A DNA stretch of 64,000 nucleotides from Pratylenchus scribneri (taxonomy: Eukaryota; Nematoda; Chromadorea; Rhabditida; Pratylenchidae), in the NCBI GenBank assembly GCA_030063045.1, contig JAQSEB010000039.1, forward strand, positions 47,501 through 111,500, read 5' to 3'. The position numbers and the translations under genes were made by a program. Below, piece by piece: positions 24,801 to 36,876 of this stretch. The stretch's first letter is position 1. Every line of letters starts with the position of its first letter. Under the pieces are notes generated by a model. It had not been told where the DNA came from, searched no databases, and saw nothing but the letters and a program-made list of their open reading frames with translations.

Positions 24801-25946
24801 CCAAAATCAGTACTCGTGCCCATCTATTTCAGGGCTTAATCCGACTTAATCCCCTTATATCCACCTTAATCCCTCTATATCCGGCTATATCCCGCGCACC
24901 CTCAAGCACTTCCCCGACCTCCCACTGTCCCTCCGGGCCATTTCCCATCAATTTCGGGGCTTAATCCGACTTAATCCCCTTATATCCACCTTAATCCCCC
25001 TATATCCGGCAATCAGATTAAAAATTTCTAAAATCTGGCACTAGAATTGGATTCAGGAGGGCCAAAAACCGTGAAGTAAATGAAATTGGCCTTAATAGCC
25101 CCAGGAAATAAATATTGACATTTTTTGGGATTTTGGCTGGATTGACATTTTTTGGGAGTTGACATTTTTTGGGATTGACATTTTTTGGGATTTATGGGAA
25201 TTGCCATTTTTTGGGATTGACATTATTTGGGGCTATCGTTTCCTTCTTTTCATTTTGGTCAGAAAAAATAAAAACATTCGTTTCAATGAACATTCAATTT
25301 AAAGGGATCGTCAGTCGTCACTAACAAAATATTCCGATTTTAATATTTTAGTCTACCTAACCCTAAATCCATGCCAGCCCTAATAAGCTTGTCCAACCCT
25401 ATCCTAGTGCCTAATTAAATTGGTTTAAAGACTACAAATTTCAATTAGCCATAATTTTGGTTCAAAATTTTCAAATCCGTTTAAAATTGAAAATTCATAT
25501 AGTAAATTGACTATGCCGAGTCGATTGAGCCAACTCATCACGAGTCTATATGGTGCTTAGAAACCGAGATTAGATTCCCGAGATCAGATAGCCCTAGGCC
25601 CTAACTAATTCCTTGAATTAGCCAATTCCCAATATTTTATTTCTAATTATATGAAAACTTTAAATTTCAACCCCATAGCCCGTTTACATTCGAATCAATT
25701 TAGGCGATGCCAATTTGCTCTCAAATGGTCAAAGGCCTACTTTTCGATTACCAACTGAAAATTCATGTACGCCGAAATCAACAATTGGCTTTTAAAATGG
25801 AAACAATCACAAAGGATGCAATGCCATCACATAAGCCGAAATATTTAGAAGGGCCAATTCCAATTGAAGTGTTTCGTTGGTTGAAGGATCAAATGGCCGA
25901 AATATTATTATTCGATTATTTTCAGGAACAGCAGAAGAAATTATGA
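21862..25946 (+). CDS. Four-module PUR-like repeat protein, possibly mitochondrial
   Basis: Seven exons: 21862-21990, 22071-22168, 22215-22473, 22810-23068, 23549-23715, 23756-23914, 25704-25946; 437 residues, phases consistent. Residues 1-75 are basic, Ser/Phe-rich and start MQAMKLSSRYFNF, reading like a mitochondrial presequence and linker. Then come four modules of about 80-110 residues, each three or four beta strands and a helix. A-type modules carry NGHKWIQL or NGKKFIGIS followed by I-[AP]-VP-x-DAY-x-L-x-x-AM; B-type modules carry VKGGRFYDYKLGI followed by MET-I-[KT]. Order: A, B, A', B'. The strand/helix order resembles PUR (Whirly-like) nucleic-acid-binding repeats, but I cannot confirm homology and give no function. 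Intron 6 holds a foldback element (23934-25342). A longer paralogue follows. Confidence 0.75.
23934..25342. mobile_element. Foldback element with long inverted arms
   Basis: The ends share AAAATCGGAATATTTT in inverted orientation. Inside, gggaaatggcccggaggg, cggggaagtgcttgag and gggattaag blocks on the left (24340-24740) recur reverse-complemented on the right (24830-25015) at near identity. The ends are studded with repeats of tgacattttttgggatt and its complement. No transposase frame and no clear target duplication. It lies in intron 6 of the four-module gene. Confidence 0.75.
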
Positions 25947-26368
25947 ATTGCTTATAAAATTGAATTGAATTTTGACCATTCTAAATGTTATTTCTTGTTT
26001 TTATTTAATTATTTGATCATTTTTTCGCTTAACAATATAAATTAAATTAATTTTATTATAAATATTATGGAATGAACTCATTTCTGGGGTAATTTTCATC
26101 AGCATATTATTTATGATTTGATGCCAAAAATCTCCCAAATCTAATGGTTAATTTTTAATGCTATTTAATTCAATTTTTCGAAATTCACTCTGATGCCCAC
26201 AAAAAAAGAGATTAAACTTTAACATATCGCGTTTAGTTTAACTAAGGTCTACGCCTAATTTAGTCTGATATTTTGTAGATAATTTGGATATAAGGATTTG
26301 AGTTGACAAAAAGTTTTTGATTTGATTTTTCCTTTAAGATAAACAATAATAAAAATTGCCTAATAAAT
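25947..26368. other. Intergenic between the two paralogues
   Basis: AT-rich spacer of 422 bp containing the 3' end of the first gene and the promoter of the second. A weak acceptor (tttcctttaag) lies about 30 nt before the second ATG. No other gene seen. Confidence 0.4.
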
Positions 26369-29300
26369 ATGCACGCAATGAGGTTCCCGTCCCGTTGTTT
26401 TAATTTTTGCCATCTTCATCGATTCGCCCACTGCTCATCAATTCTAAATTCGAATATCAGCAGGAAATGTTGGAAAATTGCAAATATCCAAAACCAACAG
26501 GTTTAATAATTTTTTCTTTAAAAATATCACCATTTGTTTAAAATTGATTCGTTGGTTAAATAACGATGAATTAAAATGAGCTAATTGAGTAAGAAAAATA
26601 TTTTCAGCAATTAACATTCCCATTTTGTACATTCCGCCCGGACCATTCACAACAAAATGTTGACGCAGTAGCAGAAAAACAGGCAACAGAACCGAACTTA
26701 TTAGAGCATATTGGGTAAATTTTTGTTCTAACTTTACAAAAAAACAAATTCTCTCATCATTTTTAGCCAATCAAAGGAAGAAGAAGCCAAAAATATTATG
26801 ACATTGCGTGGAGAAAAAATGGATTATATTTTATCGAATGGAAGTGGGAGGAAAAGGGCCATAATAATTAGAATGCAGCAAAGTTCAAAAAATGGGCACA
26901 AATGGATTCAATTATCAATAAAGGATGAATCAACGAGCATCGATTATTATAGATTAGCAAAAATTGCAGTGCCCAAAGATGCATATTTATTTTTGAATGC
27001 AATGGACGCATTGATGAACAAATCTGCAGATGATAAAAAGGTTTTGAAAAATTATAATTATAACAAAATAATGGGGGGGGGGGGGGGGACAATTTAGGCT
27101 AAATCATTTGTTAGTAGTAAATTTTGGAAATTTCGTGTTCTTCTAGTTGTCATACAAACTCGAAAATATGCTTATTCGACTCGGTATGGTCGATTTAGTC
27201 TATGAAATTTTAATTTCGAACTATTCTGAGCGTACTAGATTCCTATCTGCTTCCGGTGCCTTACCCTTAACATTAACCCTAAACCGATCTGAAATTGAAA
27301 TTTCATATAATTAATCAAAAATGACGAGTCGTATGAACCTATTGTCCAGTTTATACGACAACTAGAAGCCAAGATTCCCAAAATTCGGAAGGTCAATGCC
27401 TTTTAGCGGATCTCTGCGACAATAAAAATTGTTTACAATTCGATATATTAGTAGAGCGTGACAAGTTGAGTTCAAAAAAAGCAAAAAAAAAATTTTCCCT
27501 CTACTAATAATACCATTAAAAGTCATTTCACCGATATAAATGTGAAGAGCCCAGCCCCATTTTAAGTCGAAAAAATTTATTCGGCCGTGTAAACTCGAAT
27601 GTCGAATCGAATATGATACATTGGTTTCTAAGAAAATACAAAAAAAATTATGGTCATTTAAATCTTACTTAAAAATTATATTAAAATGAATTTTAAAAAC
27701 ATTTTTATTTTAGCCTCCATTTTGTCACGAAATAGTCAAGGGCGGTCTCTTTTATGATTACAAATTAGGAATTAGTCGACAAGAGGACCAATTTTGCTTT
27801 ACAATGGAAACAATCAAAACGGAAGCAATGCCAGAACATAAACCGAAGCTAATTTTTATTCCAATCCATTTGCTTCCTTTTTTGCGCGATCAAATAGCCA
27901 AAATGTTAGCTGAATTTGATGGAACCGAGGAAATTGGACAACTTTCTACTCTTCCAAAATGGATAACAGAAAATGGTAACTTATAATTTTATAAATGGCT
28001 GGGAAAATACTGATAAAAAATTAAACGACAAGTGAAAAATCGAGTAAATTGTTTTAAAAATTCATTGTTGATAAATTTTTAATATATGTCTGCATTAAAA
28101 AATGAATATCCCATAAAACTGAATATGAGATACATTTTTGGTCATAGAAGCAGAGAAAAATGGAATTTCGAAAAACAATGTATAGGGTTAGGGTTAAGAT
28201 AAGGGAGGCATGGGATTAGGGTGTAGGAGTTAGGGTTAGGTTTATGCTATGCTTCTTAGAGCGAGTTAATATTTTATATTAAGTTTTACTTTTACCTGAC
28301 TGCAATATATATATAGGTACCTGTTTTAAACCGTTGTAAGGAAAAATTTACGAAAAATGATTATTTTATTAATATTTTAAAAATTTACTAAAATTCCAAA
28401 ATATTTGATGAAGTTCAATAATATTTTGGATGGCCAAATTAATAAAAATGCTTTTTAAGGATTAAGTAAAATGCTCCACAAAAAATAACTAAAATCACTA
28501 AAAAATCCCAGCCTTATTAATAGTATGTTAAAAATTCCATTAAAGATGAGAAAACGATTGGATTGACAAAATTGAAATATTCGGTCGATGTTGAACCACA
28601 GCAAAGAATGATTACGATTAAAATGCAACAGGGAATTAATGGCAACAAATACATTGGAATTTCACTGGTTTGTCATTTTCTAGCATTTTTCCTTGCTTAG
28701 CTGAATTTTTTAGCAATCTTTGAATGACCAAATCAAATTCAAAAACGACAGTTTAAATTTCTATTTTTCACATATTCCCGTACCCGAGGATGCCTATCCA
28801 TTACTCAACGCAATGTTTGAATTGTCCAAAGAATTGGAAGAAAAGCAGCCGAATGGAATTCAACAAAATAATGTATGATTTGCACAAAAACAGCTATAAT
28901 TTTATTAGAGTTTAGCAATAGACTAAATATGTAACCTGGATTTATTTTGACGAAAGAGATACACTGAAAATTTGATGAAAATTTTTTACTAATAAGTAAT
29001 ATTTTATAAAAAAAATCTCAATAAATTTACTTTCACCCAACTAAGGACTGAACTAATTTTGATAATAGTAATGTCTAATTAAAGTGCGGATTTTTATCTC
29101 TAAATTTATGCACAGAAATGATGGAATTTTAGAGATTAGACTTTAAAGAACCATTGAAAATTCTGATAATTCCTCATAAAAAGTGATTTTAAATGGTTTT
29201 TAGACATAGCCTCACTATTTCTAAACCATTTTTAATTATATTGGTATCATTAAATATCCCACATGAATCCGCTTTTTAATTTGATAACAAAATTGATTAT

Positions 29301-31421
29301 AAACTGCGACAGTTTGGGATATATCACACATATAATAATATCACATTCAAATCCCACTCCATTTAAGTCATCGTTAATATGCTCTCAAATGGTCAAAGGC
29401 ATTTTCTTCGATTACCGACTGGGAATTCATTTACGCGGAAATCAGCAATTGGCTTTTAAAATGGAAACAATCACAACGGATGCAATGCCATCACATAAGC
29501 CGAAATATTTAGAAGGGCCAATTCCAATTGAAGTGTTTCGTTGGTTGAAGAATCAAATGGCCGAAATGTTATTAATAAATTGTTTGGAAGAATTACAGCA
29601 GAAGAATCAACAAATTGGACCAATTCCATCTTCCCTTCCCAAATCGATAAATGAAGAAATGGGTAATTTTATTCAATTTTTAATATCTGATTAATCTCTC
29701 CTTGTTAAAAAAGGCATCGTACAAATTGGAATCCCAAAAAAATTACAAAAATTGCTTTCTAAGTTTTTCGAATGCACTATTGGATTATGAGCATTAATAT
29801 GGCTTTTGTTTTATCATCTGGTTAATTTAATACCGATTTTTGTCAAAAAAATGTCAGAAAGCTTAACAATTTTTCGGAAAATAGACGGAGTAAAATAGGC
29901 CATATTCGTGCTCAACAATACCTCTCTCTTTAAGCCCCAGCAAAACTTTTTCTGGAATTTTTTTGAACCTCATTTTTAATGTGCAATCCTTACGAATTAA
30001 TTTTAAATTGATCTTGCAAGAAATCACTATCTTTTGGCCAAAGTTTACGATTGACTTTGACTTATTATTAAGCTCTAAAAATATGTTTTGCCCAAAAATT
30101 TTCTAATTTTATTTTTCGCAAAAAACCGTTTCCAAGTTCAAAACTAATATGATATTTGGGTCAAAAAATTTTCAATAAAAATGGAAAAGGGACAACCATA
30201 CCCTTTTAACAAAAATTGATTTCCCATTCCATTTAATTAGACAAAGTAACTCAAAATAAATCACAATTTGCATTGATTCGATATGTATTGATGAATTATA
30301 CGGTGACGGATGCAGAGCCCAGGGATCGGCGGATTCGAATTCAATTTAAACAAGGAAAAAGTGGCCGAAAATTTATTAAAATTGACCAGGTCAAAATCAT
30401 GCAAAAAAAACAAATAATAATTCATTTTTCAGGCTGACAAAACGCAGAAGAATGGCCAAAATAAAAATGGTTGGAGTCTTTGGTACTCATTTTCATCAAT
30501 TCCTGTGCCGGAGGATGCTTATCCATTGCTCAAGGCAATGTTTGCTTTGTCCAATGATTTGCAATTAAATCAGCCTCATTCAATTCAACAAAACCATGTA
30601 GGGAAATTTACAATTTTAAAGTTATATGGAAAGGCAAAATTAAATTTAACGAAAATCATTGGCATTGTACAAAATTTTAGTAAGGATTTCTTTGAGTTCA
30701 GTGCAAGAAATGGAATTCCAAAATTCTGGGGAAAAATTTAATTGAAAATCGGCGGGAGGTATTGGCATGTTTAAAAGGATGCATTAATTAATAAGTCATC
30801 AGTTTTTAGTAATAAATGGGGAAAGTAAGAAAAATATTTTATTTTCAAAATTCTTTTTTGGGGAGGGATATTGATCACATATGTTTTCAAATGTAGAAAA
30901 ATGACAAAAAGGCGACAATATGAAAAATAAAATTACCCTTAAAACATAATAATTAAATAAGGAAAGGTTATTTTTATGTAAAGCAATTATTTAAAATAGC
31001 CTTGTCCTTCCCCACCTACCACTTTTAGGGTATTTTCAAATAAATGACAATATTTTATCAAAATAGCAGGATATGATGGAAAAAATGTCATATTTGTGCT
31101 CAACATTTCTTAAAAAACACCCCAGAAAATGATTTTTTAAAATCCATGACCTCTTGATGGTAAACTATTAATTAATTCAAATTCAAATTTAAGAGAACGC
31201 TAATTTGCCGTCAAATGGTCAAAGGCCTACTTTTTGATTACAAACTGGAAATTCATTTACGCCGAAATCAACAATTGGATTTTAGAATGGAAACAATAAA
31301 AACGGATATTCGGCCAGCACATAAACCTAGGAATTTGAAAATGCCAATTCCAATTGAGGTGTTCCACTGGTTGAAGGATCAATTGACCCAAATATTATTA
31401 TTGGATTTAGAACGGAAATGA
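26369..31421 (+). CDS. Six-module PUR-like repeat protein, paralogue of the preceding gene
   Basis: Ten exons: 26369-26500, 26608-26714, 26767-27040, 27714-27975, 28546-28667, 28714-28872, 29368-29662, 30241-30389, 30433-30597, 31194-31421; 630 residues with consistent phases. The N-terminus (MHAMRFPSRCFNF) parallels the neighbour's basic presequence-like start. Modules alternate A, B, A', B', A'', B'': A types end in VPKDAYLFLNAM, VPEDAYPLLNAM or VPEDAYPLLKAM; B types contain KGGLFYDYKLGI or MVKG-[IL]-[FL]-FDY and METI. Compared with the neighbour it has one extra A-B pair, consistent with internal duplication of a three-exon block. Exon 7 is almost identical in sequence to the neighbour's last exon, suggesting recent duplication or gene conversion. 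A 16-G run (27073-27088) sits in intron 3. Function unknown; nucleic-acid binding is a guess from the strand/helix pattern. Confidence 0.75.
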
Positions 31422-31905
31422 TGAAAAACTGCTTGAAATTGAATTTGATGAATGATTAAATTTGCACTTTTTTACCCTTTCCCTAAATGTTATTTCTTTA
31501 TTTTATAAATTTTTCTGTTTGATTATTCTTTTCACTTTTTAAAAATCATATAAATTTTTGATCAAATGAATAATAAAAAAAGGTTTGGCTTACTTATTGT
31601 AATTCAAAACAATAAAATAATGAAGTGAAAAGAGAAGACAATGTAAAGAATGAAAAAATGGGCTATTTTAGGGCCAAAAATTTGGCCAATTATACATTTC
31701 ATTAAAATACCTATCCAACCATAATAAGCTTAGCCTTAATCTAAATTTTACCTAAACAAAAGCTCAAATCATAAGATTTCGCTATGACCAAGTTATGCGG
31801 TGCCTCAAAAAAATTTATATTTTCAAAAATAGAATGAATATTGCCAATCTATGAATTTATTTTCAAAATAATGGAATAGTAAATCTTTTTTCCATTTTGA
31901 AAATT
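31422..31905. other. Convergent intergenic region
   Basis: 3' flanks of the six-module gene (+) and the four-transmembrane gene (-). AT-rich, no further gene seen. Confidence 0.4.
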
Positions 31906-34265
31906 CTAATATTGGTCTGTTTGTGTGTTAAATACTCCTCCAATTGTTAATTGATCTTTCGATGGAAGGTGTGCCATCAATGGTCCTCCATTTATTTGGC
32001 CAATTTGTTTTCGGTCCTTTTCAATTCGAACAATTGCCTTTAAAATATATTAAAAAATGTTCAAATTAAAATAATTCCCACCTGAATTCCGTGTATTAGC
32101 ACAATCGATGATAGAATTAATTTGAGTGAACAAAGGCCAATTAGAATGGCAAAATAAACAATTCTTTGATGTCGATTGAGAGGGCCTGGTCCATCCGCAT
32201 TCTTTTCGAATCGGATTTGGTCCAATGCAATTGCTGCGAATGTGCCAGAGGCAATTGAAAAGCATATGCCTAGAAGCGAGAAGAATACGCGCCAATGAGT
32301 CTAGAATAATTAATAAATTAATAAAATTAATTAAAAAATTACTTGAATATTTGCGCGACGATAGGAATTCCAATGATTTTGCTGACCCAGAAAGAGCAAA
32401 CTCAATAGCAATACAACTGCATAAGGAAAACGGAAATGAGATAAACTTAAAACATCAAAAAAGTTCCTAAAAAGTTCCATATATGTTGTAGGAATAGTTG
32501 AAATTCAGGAAAAGTTGAAATTTACACACTATTTCGCCGAAGAAGCAGAGTACAAACCTAACCCTAGCCCTTAGCCCCTACCCCTAATCCCATGCTGCCG
32601 AGCCCCTAACCCTAAACCCCTAGTTAGTTTTTCGAAATTCGAACTTTCTCTAATTCTCTGACAAAAATAGTGTATAAATTTCAACTTTTCCTGAATTTCA
32701 GCTTTTCCTACGACATATATATTGTGTGAGTATGCAAAAACTGTGGCGTTTCTCAAAAAATGCAAAAAAGAAGAGTAAGGGAATTGGTTTGATTTAACGA
32801 TAAAATATTATCCGGAAAAACTTTCTAAACCTTTAAAAAGTACTTTCTGAAATGAAAAAAAACAAATCCGTATTTTCTACAATATAAAGCCCACGGGTTT
32901 TTAAAATTTCACAAGTCAAAAGCTCTCTAATGGGCTTATATTAGAGAGTCTATTGGAAAGATGGGTAATCAGAGCTTTCCTGATTTTCCTCTAATTAAAT
33001 CTGATTAATTTCCTTTTAAGCATTTCCCTTTTTGCATTTTTGGAAATAAACGTAATAAAGTCGCCACGATAATACCGCAAAAAAATATAAACTACCTGCC
33101 GTTCCCATTCCTGCCATTCCGGCTTTCCATTCCATTTCGGAAACTGTCTGCTGCTGTCCACCATTCTCATTTCTACCAAATAATATTAAGGAGGCAATTA
33201 AGCCAGCCAAAATTGTTGGGAATTTCAAGAAAATGAATGCCATACGATGGATTGAAATATGATGATTTCGATGCAAATGCGCAGCCCATGGATTACTTCA
33301 ATGGGGGAAATTTAGCTTAAAATCAGAGTAGTTAAAAAAACGTTTGATGAAGCGTTTTTGGAAAATGGATATGCTCATCGGCAGCAAATTTTTCAGCTCC
33401 GTAGGACCAATTATCTGACGTGGATAATTGGGCACTAATCCGAGGGAAGGTGGCAATCTGCTAAAAATCATAATTGCTCAAAATATTTTGCAGCCTATCT
33501 CATTTTTGGCCGATTTCCATTTTCTAATTCATTCGCATAGTCAATTCTCGAATCAGATGGGAAAATTTAAAGTACTAAACATATCAATTAGAAGGGGGAT
33601 TTATGCTTGTGTAATATTTAATTTGTCGAAAAAGTTTTAGTATCGAAAATAAATTTCTTAAGCCAGATAAAACAAATCAGAAATCAGATTTCTTTAAGAT
33701 TCTTAATCCAGCTAATCCTAAACCCATCTTCAAAGCACTAAACCTAATACTAACACCTATTTATGGCCAAGATATAGAAAGATTATTTTTTAACAGAAGA
33801 AAAATGTTTCGGCAAATTAAATAAATATTTCCCTTTTAAGATTATGACCTAAACAAGTTTAAAAAGCGCATAAATAACGTTATATGCATTTGTTCACCTT
33901 TTTGGGTTAGGACAAATGATACTTTTTTTACCTAGTTATCCTATTTTGACTTTCCTATAACAATATTTTGTAAAATTTCACAAGGGAACCTATTTTAAAC
34001 AATCCAAAAATCTGCTCTCTATTAATCAGAATATGCCAAAAAATAATAGGCTTAAACTTAAATTGAGCAGGCTATGAAAATGCAAAAAGATGACCGCAAA
34101 TCTGGGTGGTTCAACAAGTCCATTAGCCGCATTGATTGCCGAAAGTGGTCGAAGTGAGACGGTGTCATAACGAGTCAAAGGTTGACCAATTTGTTGAACC
34201 ATAGGAATTCCTCCACCGGTGTTTGATCGACGATATTGGACAATTGATGAAGGATAAAATTGGCA
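31906..34265 (-). CDS. Four-transmembrane protein, 5' end unresolved
   Basis: Exons in transcript order: 34095 to about 34265 (start unresolved), 33342-33460, 33096-33295, 32343-32416, 32082-32300, 31906-32037; phases agree from the second exon on. The N-terminal part is soluble and Gly/Ser/Pro-containing (for example RRSNTGGGIPMVQQIGQPL). Four hydrophobic segments follow: IFLKFPTILAGLIASLILFG, a second starting TAVVLLLSLLFLG, a third FFSLLGICFSIASG, and a fourth AILIGLCSLKLILSSIVL. The C-terminal tail is short and polar and ends TDQY. This topology is that of tetraspan proteins (MARVEL or claudin-like), but no family signature was recognised. Possible 5' exons are 34306-34324 and one near 34395-34450, not confirmed: no AG acceptor was found in the expected place for the 34265 exon. 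Introns of 42 and 46 nt are present. Confidence 0.65.
32478..32722. mobile_element. Small MITE in intron of the four-TM gene
   Basis: The ends are inverted copies of ttgaaattcaggaaaagttg-type sequence (about 50 bp each with few mismatches), followed inward by acactattt. The interior holds telomere-like ccctaaccctaa blocks. No coding. Confidence 0.6.
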
Positions 34266-34459
34266 TTATTTTAGTCAAACATTAAGAAAATAGGATAAAC
34301 TTACCTCCATTCCAGGCACAGAGCTGTGTTAGAGAGGAAATAAATGTTAAGTAAAAAAATGATAATTGCAATTAATTCATGGAGTACCCAAAAATTGATT
34401 TTCGAGAATGGCGATAACAGCCATCATCATGATTTCCTTATCTTCAATTTTATGGCTGA

Positions 34460-34920
34460 AAATTACTCATGGAATAACGAAATATAGAATAAATTTTTAG
34501 AACTCATTCCAATATCATTTTGAGCAAATTGTAATTCAGTGCTATTATAAACCATTTTAAGCGATTAAAAATTATTAAATATGGATTTTTAAATGTGTTT
34601 GACAATTTAATGTGATGAAAAATTGAAACTAAAAGCTTTAGCTAAAGTTATGGCCAGAAATCAAAAACAAATTTTAGGTATAACTTTTCAAATATTTATA
34701 AAGGAATAATAATACAACGTATATAACTACTCTTTTTACCCTATTGGGAATCCTATATATAATTTTAGAAGTATTTGCGCAAAAATTGCTGTTTAAAATT
34801 GTCATTGGCATAAATGACAAAAGATCCAAATAAATAAAAATAAATGTTAGAGCAAAAAATAAGCAAATAAAAATTGATGCAACTTTCTATGGGTGATTTG
34901 GGGTGCTGATCACGAATCTG
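34460..34920. other. AT-rich intergenic stretch
   Basis: No gene or repeat recognised. Confidence 0.4.
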
Positions 34921-35913
34921 ACATTAGATTTTTGATTAGACATCATCTAATCTATGATTTTCAAAAATCTATGATTATTCCAAAAAATTTACATTATTAA
35001 GAATAAGCCAAAAAGCACTAATATTATTTGTGAATAAAGTTAAATAAAACATATTAAAAAATAAATTAGCATTCAAGCAAAGAAATATAACATCAAATCA
35101 ATCAATTTTTCTTAATTTTTTAAAATGATTTATTTATGCATAAAAAAAAGAATATTAAGGCAAAAGTGCATTAAAATGAAAATGTTACAAAAGCAATATA
35201 AAATGAATTGTGATAAAAATGCACGACGGCCGCATGTTGGACAATTGATGTCTGGGATCAAAGAATTCCGCGGTCTCAAAGAAATTGAATAGTTTTAATC
35301 TCTGGAATAAGTTCAAAAAGATTAAATTGATGATTGATCCATTTTAAAATATAATCAGCTATTTACGTGTAACGACATTTGCGGATGCGACATTCGAGGA
35401 CAACATTTGCGGACGACATTTGCGGATGAGACAATTGCGGTCGACGATTGCAGATGCTATATTTGCAGACAATTTTCTTTCATAAAAATAAGTGAATTAA
35501 ATGCTTAAGAGTGTATTATAAATAACCGAGTTCTGATCATTTTGATATATCATTCAATTCTTTTCAATAATCTGAGTATTTATCTAACATTTATTTTGCA
35601 GAAAACACAAAAATAAAAAAGTCGGCCATTTTTTCGTAGTAAGGCTAAGGTCATAGCTTAGATAAAGGTTACAATTCGATAGGAATTTTAAAAATGTCCA
35701 ATATAACTTGAGTGTGTTTTTCTCAAAAAAATAATCCGCAAATATCGCGTCCGCAACTATCGTCCGCAATTGTCGCATCCGCTAATAGCCCATCCGCAAA
35801 TGTCTTAATGCCAAATTTTACATTAAGATTAGTCGGCATCATTTTGGGAAAAAAATTGAAAAACCATAGATTTTTGAAAATCATAGAATAGATGAAGTCT
35901 AAAGAAAAATCAC
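34921..35913. repeat. Inverted-repeat element with nested short-repeat element
   Basis: The outer ends (34921-34974 and 35864-35913) are inverted copies built on ctatgattttcaaaaatcta. Inside, 35385-35806 begins gacatttgcggatg and ends with its complement; its arms are short tandem variants of gacatttgcggatg. Two nested foldback or MITE insertions are the simplest reading. No coding. Confidence 0.6.
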
Positions 35914-35914
35914 G

Positions 35915-36876
35915 AGATGAATGAAAGGATGAATTGGAGAATGAGAAGAGATGAATGGGAGGATGAGAAGAGAAGAACGTGAGGATGAGAAAGATGAATG
36001 GGATGTCGAGATGAATGGAGGATGTATGGGAGGATGAGGAGAGATGAATGGGTGTTGAGAGGGATGAATAGAGGATGAGAAGAGGGATGAATAGAGGATG
36101 AGAAGAGGGATGAATAGAGGATGAGAAGTGATTAATTGAAGGATGTATGGGAGGATGAGAAAAGATGAATGGGAGGATCAGAGGGATGAATGTGAAGATG
36201 AGAAGAGTTGAAAGGAATGGTGAAAGGGAGGATGAGAGTAATAAATGGAGGATGAGAGGGATGAATGGAAAATCAGAATAGGTGGATAGGAGGATGAGAA
36301 AGGATTAATGGGAGGATGAGAAAATGGGAAGAGGAAGAGAGTGGGTTAATGGAGGATGAGAAGAGATGAATGGGATGAATAAGAGTGATACAGGGTTGAA
36401 TGGAGGATCAGAACGATAAATGGGACGATGAGAAGAGATGAATGAGAGGATGACAAAGGATGAATGGGAGGATGAAAAAGGATGAATGCAAGGATGAAAA
36501 AGGATGAATGGGAAGATGAAAAAGGATGAATGGAAAAATGTGAAGAGATAAATACAAGCTAAAAACTGAAAGAAAGTTTGAAGCATGAAAAGAATGGAAG
36601 AGAAGATAAATAATTAAAAAGAATAAAGGAAAGGAATATAGTAAAAAAATTTTAAGGGATGAATGAAAATGATGATGAGTTATGAATATAGGGAATAAGG
36701 AATTATTGAAGTTGATGAGGGATAATTAATGTATTTAGATATTTTATATTTATTTTTTGCATAAAATTATTAATTTATTATTAATTTTTTATTATATTTA
36801 ATTATTTCAAATATTGGTTCATTACAAAAAGTAACTAGCGAAGGGGCGCGCGCGATAGCGCGCGTCCCTGAGCTAG
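35915..36876 (+). mobile_element. Helitron-like element, copy B: purine minisatellite plus GC hairpin
   Basis: Reverse-complement relative of 6372-7960. About 800 bp of gatgaatgggaggatgag repeats, then the same AT-rich segment, then the GC hairpin (36833-36878). It ends hairpin, ccctgag, CTAG (36873-36876), followed by T, as expected for a Helitron 3' end. The sequence after 36878 is unrelated to copy A, which fixes this boundary. Confidence 0.6.

Noticed and set aside
27073..27088. Long G/C homopolymers (also about 45393, 48411 and 56216)
   Set aside because: Possible quadruplex-forming or simply sequencing-prone runs in non-coding DNA; no evidence of function and length may be inaccurate.
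28190..28250. Telomere-like ttaggg runs (also near 24745 and 32565)
   Set aside because: Short, interrupted and embedded in dispersed repeats or MITEs; nematode telomeres are usually TTAGGC, so not telomeric.
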